Source: Chitinophagales bacterium (GTDB lineage: Bacteria > Bacteroidota > Bacteroidia > Chitinophagales > Saprospiraceae). Taken from it: 35,056 bases of DNA. Under the pieces are notes generated by a model. It made no database searches. It was not told where the DNA came from and was given only the letters and a program-made list of their open reading frames with translations. Shown one piece after another: positions 25,409 through 32,619 of the stretch. Made by a program: the position numbers and the translations under genes. How positions within the stretch are numbered: the first letter of the stretch is position 1; every line of letters begins with the position of its first letter. Location of the stretch: positions 1-35,056 of the forward strand of contig JAAFJN010000015.1 of the NCBI GenBank assembly GCA_013298845.1, read 5' to 3'.

Positions 25409-25470
25409 GAGTGAAAAGTGTATAGTGAAGAGTGAAGAGTGAAAAGTGAAGAGTGTATAGTGAAGAGTAT
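25409..25470. repeat. Heptamer array, left arm
   Basis: Units AGTGAAA, AGTGTAT, AGTGAAG (x2), AGTGAAA, AGTGAAG, AGTGTAT, AGTGAAG, starting 2 bp after the TAG of the 1586-aa gene. Inverted partner at 25514-25553. Confidence 0.85.
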
Positions 25471-25513
25471 CTTGTTCAAATAATTAAAAAAACACTCTAC
25501 AACGGGCAAAAAA

Positions 25514-25553
25514 CTTTTCACTCTTCACTATTCACTTTTCACTATACACTTTT
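25514..25553. repeat. Heptamer array, right arm, touching the next start codon
   Basis: Reverse-complement units (CTTTTCA, CTCTTCA, CTATTCA, CTTTTCA, CTATACA, CTTTT) run directly into the ATG at 25554. The whole ribosome-binding region of the ATP-grasp gene is repeat DNA that can pair with the left arm. Confidence 0.85.
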
Positions 25554-26519
25554 ATGTTATTCGACCAACTAAAATTATCCATTCACCGCCTCCTCCACTG
25601 GGAGTATTGGCCCATGAACGTGATTTATGCCTCCATTTATTTTCTTTGGATTTGGTATATTATCCGGTTTCGGCACTTCCATTTTTTCCGTTTTGCCAAC
25701 CCCGCCATTCGCAACGGCGGTTTGTACGGTGTTAGTAAAAAAGACATTTACAATTTGTTGCCCGAGGCGTTGTACCCTACTACGGTGTTGGTGAAAAAAA
25801 ACGAGGCGGTGAATTGGGCCGATTTGTTAAAAAACAACAACCTCCATCTTCCGGTGATTGCCAAACCCGACTACGGTTATCGGGGAACGATGGTGAAAAA
25901 AGTGGCGTCCGTGGCGGAATTGGAGCAATACGCCAACGACGTACAACAAGACTTTTTGGTGCAGGAACTCATCCATTACCCGAATGAAATTGGTTTGTTT
26001 TACGTGCGTATGCCCAACGAAAAACGGGGTAAAATTACCGGTATTACCCTAAAAAACATGTTGACCATTACCGGCGATGGCCAACAAACAATGGCGCAAT
26101 TATTGGCCCAAAACCCACGCTACGCCATGCAAATCGGCGTATTAAAACGGCAATATGACCTCCAAAAAGTGCTGGCGGCGGGCGAAAGTCTTTGCCTGGC
26201 ACCGTACGGGAACCACCACCGGGGCACCGAATTTTTGGATGGCAGTCATTTTATTACGCCCGGTTTAGAGGATGTTTTTGACCAAATTTTAAGTCAAATC
26301 AAGGGTTTTTATTACGGTCGTTTGGACATTCGCTACCGTAGTTTTGAAGATTTGGAAAAAGGGCAACATTTTTCCATTATCGAACTCAACGGCGTAATGG
26401 GCGAACCCACCCATATCTACGACCCCAAACATTCCTTTTGGTACGCGCAAAAAGAGATTATCAAACACCACCGTTATTTGGGAAAAATCGTTCATCAACA
26501 AATCTTTCAAAAAGGATGA
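25554..26519 (+). CDS. Membrane-anchored ATP-grasp protein
   Basis: 321 aa. A TM segment at about residues 22-40 (MNVIYASIYFLWIWYIIRF) anchors a cytoplasmic ATP-grasp domain. Motifs: Lys104 in VIAKPDYGYRGTMVKKV (ATP binding), VQELIHYPNEIGLFYVR, GDGQQTMAQLL (175-), which is like the GDG..T..LI motif of cyanophycin-synthetase and related ATP-grasp ligases, then Asp258 and Glu277/Asn279 in IIELNGVMGEP (metal ligands). It should form an acyl-phosphate and join a carboxylate to an amine or other nucleophile; the substrate is unknown. Its stop codon overlaps the next ATG (ATGA). Confidence 0.82.
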   Translation: MLFDQLKLSIHRLLHWEYWPMNVIYASIYFLWIWYIIRFRHFHFFRFANPAIRNGGLYGVSKKDIYNLLPEALYPTTVLVKKNEAVNWADLLKNNNLHLPVIAKPDYGYRGTMVKKVASVAELEQYANDVQQDFLVQELIHYPNEIGLFYVRMPNEKRGKITGITLKNMLTITGDGQQTMAQLLAQNPRYAMQIGVLKRQYDLQKVLAAGESLCLAPYGNHHRGTEFLDGSHFITPGLEDVFDQILSQIKGFYYGRLDIRYRSFEDLEKGQHFSIIELNGVMGEPTHIYDPKHSFWYAQKEIIKHHRYLGKIVHQQIFQKG

Positions 26520-26845
26520 AAAAACACGCACGGCTGGTACGAACAGAAGATGTTTCCGACGAATTTCGGTACGATGCTGAATTTGGTTATTCCTTTTTCC
26601 AACGCCGCTTATTGACTATTTTTAAAATCAACGGCATCGAAAGTTTTTACAATGGCTCTTTTCCCGTTAATCCGGTGGGTTTGTTTTCAAACAACGTGGA
26701 ATTCATGGGTATTGGGCCTGAATTTTTGTATTATTTAAACGCCGAAAAGACGTTGGGACTTGCCGTTCGTGTTGCCGGGGCCGCCAAAGGCAAAAACGTA
26801 TTGGCATCTCCCTCCTTTTCTTTTGGGATGTTTTTGGAGATGTAA
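26516..26845 (+). CDS. Short outer-membrane beta-barrel fragment, possibly truncated gene
   Basis: 109 aa from ATG at 26516, which overlaps the TGA of the ATP-grasp gene by 4 bp; the longer open frame beginning at 26438 lies inside that gene and is rejected. No signal peptide. The sequence looks like the last four to six strands of an outer-membrane barrel: FRYDAEFGYSFFQRRLLTIF, VEFMGIGPEFLYYLNA, TLGLAVRVAGAAKGK and a final strand ASPSFSFGMFLEM ending in an aromatic-x-x-x pattern. Without an N-terminal export signal it is either a remnant of a larger barrel gene or a real small protein translated by coupling. Convergent with the next gene; no clear terminator in 26846-26904. Confidence 0.55.
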   Translation: MKKHARLVRTEDVSDEFRYDAEFGYSFFQRRLLTIFKINGIESFYNGSFPVNPVGLFSNNVEFMGIGPEFLYYLNAEKTLGLAVRVAGAAKGKNVLASPSFSFGMFLEM

Positions 26846-26904
26846 AGACTGGCCCGTTAGATAATCCCGGCGATTAAAGCGCAGCGTATCTTTTTCAAAT
26901 CAAC

Positions 26905-28644
26905 TCATCGAACAATCATCTCGGACCGCAAAACCCTGCCTCCTTTCAGCACCCGCCAAAAATACACACCCGCCGCCAAATCACCTGTTTCCACGCGCAC
27001 TACGCCGCCCAAAATAGCCTGATCGAGCACCACACTACCCAACACCGTGAACAACTGAAACCGAAGATCACGCTCCGTTTCGGGCGTAAATACCGTGAGG
27101 TGGTCAGTAAACGGATTGGGTGTTACCGATACACGCCGCTGCTGGGCCTCCACCGCCTCCGACGAAGAAACCTCCCCCAACGGCAGCACCCGACAGAGCG
27201 TATCGCTACTGTTGGCGTTGCCCACCACGAGGCAGACGGTGTAAACGCCCGCCGAATCGTAAGTATGGAACGGATGCCGCTCGGTGGAAGTGCTGCCGTC
27301 TCCGAAATCCCAAAGCCAGTAGGTCGGTTCGTAGGTGGTTAGATCCGTAAACGTTACTTCCAACGGCTGATTCAACCGCTCCTGCTCCCATCGCCAATGG
27401 CATAACGGGTGGTTATCAAAGCCGAGGGTATCGCAGGGAGAACCGTCAACCGGGCCGAGGCGGTAGTGGGGAAGAGTTGGTATGGTATGGTTTTGGAATT
27501 GTAGGGGTATGCCATCTTGTATAAAACCACACGAATCCGCACTGCGGTTGGGATAATTCATGATGTGCATGTGATAGGCACCGTTGATCGAGGCGAAATA
27601 CAAACGTCCATCGCTGCCGACTTGTCCCACACCGAAGTACGAAGGTGAATTTGCCGAGACTTTATTGTTGTGTTTGGCTACCAATTTTTCCGTTGAAAAT
27701 ATATCGGAGGCAGTTAGGTCATATTGTAACATAAATTGAAGATGGCTTAAATACAAATAACGCGAGTCAGGAGAGATCGCTACATAAGCACCAAAACCAA
27801 TCGAATCATAAGTACCGCTGCGCTGATTGGATAACAAACCAGAACAACGGTCGAAATCGAAAATGTCAATATGCGATGGTTGGTCAGTATAGACATCGTT
27901 TGCCAAGACAAAGGTTTTGCCATCGGGGCTAAATGTAGATTGACCAAGTCCATTTTCAATAGGGTGATCAAACGCTACTTTATCAACTACCATACTATCC
28001 AAATCAGACACTAATATTCTATAATATTTATTGGTATTCCACTCTGGCATAATTACCCACCAATCGCGGCCGTTAGCGTGTTTGACTGCGTTTAGTTGTC
28101 CAAGCACTAATGTATCTTCCAAAATTAAATATCTTTTAAGTGTCACTTTCCCAGATCCATTGTTTTCATTCATGTCAACAATATTTAGAAATATTTTTTT
28201 TGCGACGACATTCCCATTGGACAAGTAGCCTTTTTCCCAATGAAGCAGATAATATAATTTTGATTCACCTGGCTTTGGAATGATAATTGAAGATTGTGAC
28301 TGTACATAACCGTACCCAGTACCATTTGTCACCAATCCAGCCCCATTATCCATCGTTTGATGATTTTTATTGTATACCCGTTCTCCATTGCAATAAAAAA
28401 GCAGGTTACCACTCGAATCACTTATAGAGGTATTGGATTCAGCGAAATTTGCTGCTATATTTCCCAGATCAATTAAATCTAATTGTGAGTTGTCGAATAC
28501 TCCTTTATACACTCCAAAATTATCATTGGGTATCGGTGGGTTATTCCCACAGCCGCAATAACCCAAAATCCATGAATTATCAAATTGCTGGGCGGTGAGG
28601 GTACTGGTAAAGAGCAGGTACAAAAAGAGTAAAACTTGTTTCAT
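26905..28644 (-). CDS. T9SS-exported beta-propeller/PKD protein
   Basis: 579 aa with signal peptide MKQVLLFLYLLFTSTLTA-Q. Residues ~20-385 look like a beta-propeller (repeats such as GLGQSTFSPDGKTFVLAND and AYVAISPDSRYLYLSHLQ). A PKD domain follows at ~415-480 (YWLWDFGDGSTSTERHPFHT then YDSAGVYTV), and a type A T9SS sorting domain at ~503-579 (VSVTPNPFTDHLTV ... LAAGVYFWRVLKGG ... SEMIVR). It should be secreted across the outer membrane and kept at the cell surface. Function unknown. Base use is mosaic: signal peptide and last ~190 codons are GC-rich like neighbours, the middle is markedly AT-rich. Confidence 0.9.
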   Translation of the reverse strand: MKQVLLFLYLLFTSTLTAQQFDNSWILGYCGCGNNPPIPNDNFGVYKGVFDNSQLDLIDLGNIAANFAESNTSISDSSGNLLFYCNGERVYNKNHQTMDNGAGLVTNGTGYGYVQSQSSIIIPKPGESKLYYLLHWEKGYLSNGNVVAKKIFLNIVDMNENNGSGKVTLKRYLILEDTLVLGQLNAVKHANGRDWWVIMPEWNTNKYYRILVSDLDSMVVDKVAFDHPIENGLGQSTFSPDGKTFVLANDVYTDQPSHIDIFDFDRCSGLLSNQRSGTYDSIGFGAYVAISPDSRYLYLSHLQFMLQYDLTASDIFSTEKLVAKHNNKVSANSPSYFGVGQVGSDGRLYFASINGAYHMHIMNYPNRSADSCGFIQDGIPLQFQNHTIPTLPHYRLGPVDGSPCDTLGFDNHPLCHWRWEQERLNQPLEVTFTDLTTYEPTYWLWDFGDGSTSTERHPFHTYDSAGVYTVCLVVGNANSSDTLCRVLPLGEVSSSEAVEAQQRRVSVTPNPFTDHLTVFTPETERDLRFQLFTVLGSVVLDQAILGGVVRVETGDLAAGVYFWRVLKGGRVLRSEMIVR

Positions 28645-28656
28645 AAAATATAAAAT

Positions 28657-28692
28657 GGGCCACCCATATACATAGGTGACCCGATTTTTTTT
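28657..28692 (+). terminator. Terminator-like hairpin with T8 tract
   Basis: GGGCCACC (28657-28664) pairs with GGTGACCC (28675-28682) with one internal C/A mismatch, then GA and eight T. It reads as a plus-strand intrinsic terminator, but no plus-strand gene lies upstream; on the minus strand it would be a leader hairpin just before the ATG of the T9SS gene. Confidence 0.4.
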
Positions 28693-28903
28693 AATGTTGA
28701 ATAATAAAGGTGCCTTTTTGCTTGTTGGTGTTGGATACTTCTATTTATGTAGAAATGTAAAAAGCGCAATTGGAATACTCAAATTTAGTATTACAGCGTG
28801 TAATATACGGTATTTACCCAATAGGTTATTCACTTTACTCAACATTGCTGAATTTAGGCAAAAAATATCATTAATTCCTTCGATGTACTCCGCTTTACCT
28901 AAG

Positions 28904-28911
28904 TACTTTTG
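28904..28911 (+). promoter_or_regulatory. Bacteroidota -7 promoter element (TACTTTTG)
   Basis: Perfect TAnnTTTG match 35 bp before the ATG at 28947, implying a ~28-nt leader. TTCG at 28879-28882 is a weak -33 candidate (21-bp spacing). Confidence 0.5.
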
Positions 28912-28946
28912 TAGCCAACAAACATTCGTTCAGCAAAATTTAAAAG

Positions 28947-31538
28947 ATGATTCACACGCTTAAAACCCTGGTTGCCGGTGCTTTGTGCATCGGTGCCGCT
29001 TGGTTATTGTACCAAAACAACGCTACCCTAATTTCCAACGAAACGTACCGATTTAATTACCAAAAAGAAGCCGAAGAAGAGGCACTGAAACACCGCCTCA
29101 AACCCGATGCCTGGGAGCATACGGCCCACGGCGGCGATCTGGGTTTTCCGTGGCAGGCGGCCCAGGCCGAAACTTTTGCCCGGTTCCGCGACCAATACCA
29201 CAACGCCGGAGCAACCGACCGCAGCGCGAGTTACGGACCGTTTTTGGCCGATTGGATCGAAAAAGGCCCGTCCAAAATTCCCGGCCGCGTGACGGCTTCG
29301 GAAGTATTGCACAACCAAAACCGCATTTACCTCATGACCGACGGCGGTTATTTGTTCCGCAGCAATTCCCTCACCGGCAACGATTGGCAATGCCTCAACG
29401 ACCACTACCCGCTCACCCGCGATGTATCGGCGCGGCTGGAAGTGCTGCCCCTTCCCGACGGCACCAACCGCATCATCGTGGGTGGCTGGGATGAGCAGAA
29501 TATGAGCGCAAAATTCCTCAAATACAGCGACGACGAGGGCCAAACCTGGCAAATTCCCAACGGATTGCCCAATAGCAGTTGGTACCGCCGCACTTTTGCC
29601 ACCAACGACGGGCAAGTATGGCATTTGGTGAATACCAGTGCGACGGGCGGCGGCCCCAAAATGCAAATTTACCACTCCGTCAACTACGGCTCCGATTTCA
29701 CGTTGCACTACAGTTTTGACTTAACGGCGGGTTATTACGACCGTCGCTGCGATATGTGGAAACCCCTTGACAGCGACACGATTTTTGCCGTTTTTGAGGA
29801 TAAATTATTCAAAATCGCCCCCGACGGCACCGCGCAAAACTTAGGTTTGGTGTCCCAAAAACCCAACCCCGAATGGGTGGCTCTCACCGGTGGCCGCGCC
29901 GATGCCAGCCAGCCATACACCTTGTATTTCCGCATTTGGGACAACGGCGAAAACAACGTCTATCGCTCCACCGACGGCGGCGCATCGTGGGCGCAGTGGG
30001 CAACCCTCACCGATGGGCTGCACACCCCATTTTCGTTGTACTCTTTCGTTACCAACCCCGAAGATCCGTCCAAATTGTACTCCGCCGGTTGGATCGTGGG
30101 CGAAACCGAAGACGGTGTTACCTGGCATAATCCGCACGATTTGGGCGGTTACGTGGGGTACCACGGCGACGTACCCGATATGAATTTTGTCAAAAATCCG
30201 GCAACCAACGCGTACGAATTTTACATTGGTACCGACGGCGGTTATTACAAATACAATTTTGCCAATGACCAATTTACGTCGTTGTCGCTGCAAACATTGA
30301 ACAACACCCAAATTTACAAAATGGCGTCCGACCACCAGGTGGAACACCGCATGTACATCGGGACGCAGGACAATGGTTTCAACTATAACCTAACCACGAC
30401 GGCGGCCACTGCCATTGCGCCGTTTAGTTACCTCTGGGGCGGCGACGTAACGCAGGTGACCAGCGGCGACGGTGGCAAAAGTTTTTTCTGTTTTTGGATT
30501 GGTTCGGGTTGTAATTACGTCAAAAATGCCGCTCAAATGCAAAATTCCGGCATTGCCAACTGGGGACCGATCAATGATTCGGGATATTGGGAAACACCCG
30601 CCAAGGCCGACCCACTGGCGCCCGATGAATGCCTCGTTGGGGGACATAAACCACCTTCTACCGAGGGCAGTTACCTGATTCGCCTCAAAGCGCCCGCCGA
30701 TTTGCAAAATGGCCAATTAAAACCCTTAGAAACGACTTTTGGCGACTACGATTTTAAAGCGGCTTCGGGCGGAGGCCGGATTGGGGCCATTGCTATTTCG
30801 CCTTTGGACAATAACCACCTGTACGTGATGACCGAAAACGGGGTGTTTTTCTGGTCTTTGGACAAAGGTTTGACCTGGCAAAAAAACGAATCGGCTAAAA
30901 ACAAAATTTTCCCCCGGTACATCGCGGTTTCGCCCGTGAACGCCGGTGAGGTGTTTGTGGGCGGGGCAGCGTACGGCACCAACGCGCCCGCGTGGAAAAC
31001 CAGCAACCACGGCCAAACTTTTGTGCGCGCCGAAAACCCGCTGAATTCCGTGTTGAACAACAACCGCGTGAACGCCGTGTGTTTTGATCCCGAGGGCAAA
31101 TACGTGTTTGCCGCCGCCGATATTGGTGCTTTTGTGTACGTTATTGCCGAGGGAAAATGGCAGGTTATCAGTGGAAACCCTTCGCCCATAAGCCATTTTC
31201 ACGACGTGGAATTTCTCGAAAACTCCAATACGGTTCGTTTTGCCACTTACGCACGCGGCGTTTGGGATTTTCACATCAATGGTTTAGTGTCCGGCACTTC
31301 GGAAACGGTTCAGGTTCCGGGCGTGCGGGTGTATCCTAACCCGGCCACCGACCGTATCACCGTGGAACCGGGTAACGCGCAATCGCTCATCATCACCGAT
31401 GCCGCCGGACGGGTGCAATACCGCTCGCGTTGCGCGGGGACGGCGCTTGTTATCCCAACGGCGCAGTGGCCCGCCGGTACGTATTATATCACATTGGATA
31501 ATGGTGCGGTGAAAAAAGTAGTGAAGAGGGAGGAGTGA
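28947..31538 (+). CDS. T9SS-exported sortilin/BNR-type beta-propeller protein
   Basis: 863 aa. An N-terminal hydrophobic segment (TLKTLVAGALCIGAAWLLY) acts as signal peptide or anchor. Asp-box/BNR motifs of the SxDxGxTW type recur: SDDEGQTWQIP, STDGGASWAQW, ETEDGVTWHN, SLDKGLTWQKN and SNHGQTFVRA, typical of sialidase-like and VPS10/sortilin-type propellers. The last ~75 residues form a T9SS type A sorting domain (VYPNPATDRITVEPG ... WPAGTYYITLDNG ... KKVVKREE). No sialidase catalytic Arg triad could be assigned, so an enzymatic role is not claimed. Its last codons (GTGAAGAGGGAGGAGTGA) look like the heptamer repeat family seen elsewhere. Own promoter element upstream. Confidence 0.9.
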   Translation: MIHTLKTLVAGALCIGAAWLLYQNNATLISNETYRFNYQKEAEEEALKHRLKPDAWEHTAHGGDLGFPWQAAQAETFARFRDQYHNAGATDRSASYGPFLADWIEKGPSKIPGRVTASEVLHNQNRIYLMTDGGYLFRSNSLTGNDWQCLNDHYPLTRDVSARLEVLPLPDGTNRIIVGGWDEQNMSAKFLKYSDDEGQTWQIPNGLPNSSWYRRTFATNDGQVWHLVNTSATGGGPKMQIYHSVNYGSDFTLHYSFDLTAGYYDRRCDMWKPLDSDTIFAVFEDKLFKIAPDGTAQNLGLVSQKPNPEWVALTGGRADASQPYTLYFRIWDNGENNVYRSTDGGASWAQWATLTDGLHTPFSLYSFVTNPEDPSKLYSAGWIVGETEDGVTWHNPHDLGGYVGYHGDVPDMNFVKNPATNAYEFYIGTDGGYYKYNFANDQFTSLSLQTLNNTQIYKMASDHQVEHRMYIGTQDNGFNYNLTTTAATAIAPFSYLWGGDVTQVTSGDGGKSFFCFWIGSGCNYVKNAAQMQNSGIANWGPINDSGYWETPAKADPLAPDECLVGGHKPPSTEGSYLIRLKAPADLQNGQLKPLETTFGDYDFKAASGGGRIGAIAISPLDNNHLYVMTENGVFFWSLDKGLTWQKNESAKNKIFPRYIAVSPVNAGEVFVGGAAYGTNAPAWKTSNHGQTFVRAENPLNSVLNNNRVNAVCFDPEGKYVFAAADIGAFVYVIAEGKWQVISGNPSPISHFHDVEFLENSNTVRFATYARGVWDFHINGLVSGTSETVQVPGVRVYPNPATDRITVEPGNAQSLIITDAAGRVQYRSRCAGTALVIPTAQWPAGTYYITLDNGAVKKVVKREE

Positions 31539-31599
31539 TGGTATCGTCACTTAACCCATATTTAATGCTTGCGTAACATCACTTCGAGGGGGATGATGG

Positions 31600-31607
31600 T
31601 AGTTTTG
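31600..31607 (+). promoter_or_regulatory. Candidate -7 promoter element (TAGTTTTG)
   Basis: Perfect TAnnTTTG match 34 bp before the ATG at 31634. No well-spaced -33 TTTG. Confidence 0.4.
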
Positions 31608-31633
31608 CAGACTTGCTAAAACAGTACTCGACC

Positions 31634-32368
31634 ATGCGCATTTCTATCATCATTCCCACCCGTAACGAAGAGCGGGTTATTCAGGAGGCGATACAACAGT
31701 ATATACCGTTTTTGGATACCTTCGATCTCGAAATTATTGTTTCGGATGCCAACAGCACCGACCGAACCGCTAATATTGTGCGCGAAATGGCGCTACTGCA
31801 CGGTACCCGCGTGCGTTTGGTCCAAAAAACCGGCCCGCAAAATATTGCCATCGGGCGCAACGCCGGTGCGGCCATTGCCAGCGGCGAATTATTGTTTCAC
31901 ACCGATGCCGATGTCCGTATTTTGGATATTCCACATTTTTTGGAAACCATTACCCACACCTTTCAACGCCCCGAAGTGGTGGCGGCGACGGTGCCCATTC
32001 AGGTGTATCCGCAGGAGCAAACGGCAACGGATCGTTTTTACCATTTTTTAATGAATTCCGCCATCCGGTGGTCCATACCATTGGGGTGGTGCATGGCCAA
32101 GGGCGAGTGCCAGTTGGTGCGGCGCACAGCGTTTCAAGCCCTGAACGGCTACAACGAAAAACTCATTGCGGGAGAAGATTGTAATTTATTTTACCGCCTG
32201 CACAAACGGGGCAAAGTGCGGTATATCAGCGCCTTAACGGTACACCACTCGCCCCGCCGGTTTCGGGAATACGGCTACTGGAAACTCAGTTATGTTTATC
32301 TGATGGAAGGATTGTACCGCTTGGTGGCGCGGCGCTCGTTTTCGAGGGAATGGCGGGTCGTGCGGTAA
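31634..32368 (+). CDS. Family 2 glycosyltransferase
   Basis: 244 aa from ATG at 31634, chosen because the Rossmann-like core MRISIIIPTRNEERVIQEAI starts there; a TTG start 21 bp upstream would add an unsupported tail. GT-A motifs: VSDANSTDRT (Asp38 region, nucleotide binding), IGRNAGAAIASGELLFHTDADV with the metal-binding Asp91-x-Asp93, and AGEDCNLFYRLHKRG, the usual ED general-base region. It transfers a sugar from a nucleotide donor; acceptor unknown. No clear TM segment, so cytoplasmic or peripheral. The stop is followed immediately by an inverted repeat shared with the convergent OmpA gene. Confidence 0.92.
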   Translation: MRISIIIPTRNEERVIQEAIQQYIPFLDTFDLEIIVSDANSTDRTANIVREMALLHGTRVRLVQKTGPQNIAIGRNAGAAIASGELLFHTDADVRILDIPHFLETITHTFQRPEVVAATVPIQVYPQEQTATDRFYHFLMNSAIRWSIPLGWCMAKGECQLVRRTAFQALNGYNEKLIAGEDCNLFYRLHKRGKVRYISALTVHHSPRRFREYGYWKLSYVYLMEGLYRLVARRSFSREWRVVR

Positions 32369-32615
32369 GAACATTTGAACATCGAACACCGAACATTTGA
32401 ACATCGAAGTATCAACTAAAGAGGCCGATTTTTTTCAATGTAGAACACCGAACTCCGAATGTAGAACACCGAAGTATCAACTAAAGAGAAAGCCACATCA
32501 TGCGCTACGGCGCATTTTAACCATATTCAATTAAACTTTATTTCGGCGTTCGATATTCGGTGTTCGGCGTTTAAAATTCGGTGTTCGATGTTCGGTGTTC
32601 TATGTTCAAATGTTC
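32369..32615. repeat. Inverted repeat element between convergent genes, with GAACACCGAA-type units
   Basis: The outer arms are 26 bp: 32369-32394 (begins GAACATTTGAACATCGAACA) and its reverse complement at 32590-32615 with one mismatch. They touch the stop of the glycosyltransferase gene on one side and lie 4 bp from the stop of the OmpA gene on the other. Inside are more GAACACCGAA-like units, an 18-bp direct repeat GAAGTATCAACTAAAGAG at 32406-32423 and 32471-32488, and further inverted units at 32549-32589. It may act as a bidirectional terminator. Confidence 0.8.
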
Positions 32616-32619
32616 GTTG

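Larger units (their letters stand above)
28645..28946. other. AT-rich intergenic region between divergent T9SS genes
   Basis: 302 bp with no supported gene; a 95-codon plus-strand frame (28676-28963) overlaps the next gene, is AT-biased and has no known similarity. It contains the hairpin at 28657-28692 and a -7 element at 28904-28911. It continues the AT-rich tract of the middle of the neighbouring gene. Confidence 0.6.

Noticed and set aside
23977-25521. 514-codon antisense frame opposite the 1586-aa gene
   Set aside because: The Phe/Gly-rich product mirrors the Lys/Glu codons of the real gene; no domain, no promoter.
28676-28963. 95-codon plus-strand frame
   Set aside because: AT-biased, overlaps the start of the T9SS gene at 28947, contains its promoter element and has no similarity I recognise.
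28947-31538. Sialidase call for the BNR-repeat protein
   Set aside because: Asp-box motifs alone are shared with non-enzymatic propellers; no catalytic Arg triad or Tyr/Glu nucleophile could be assigned.
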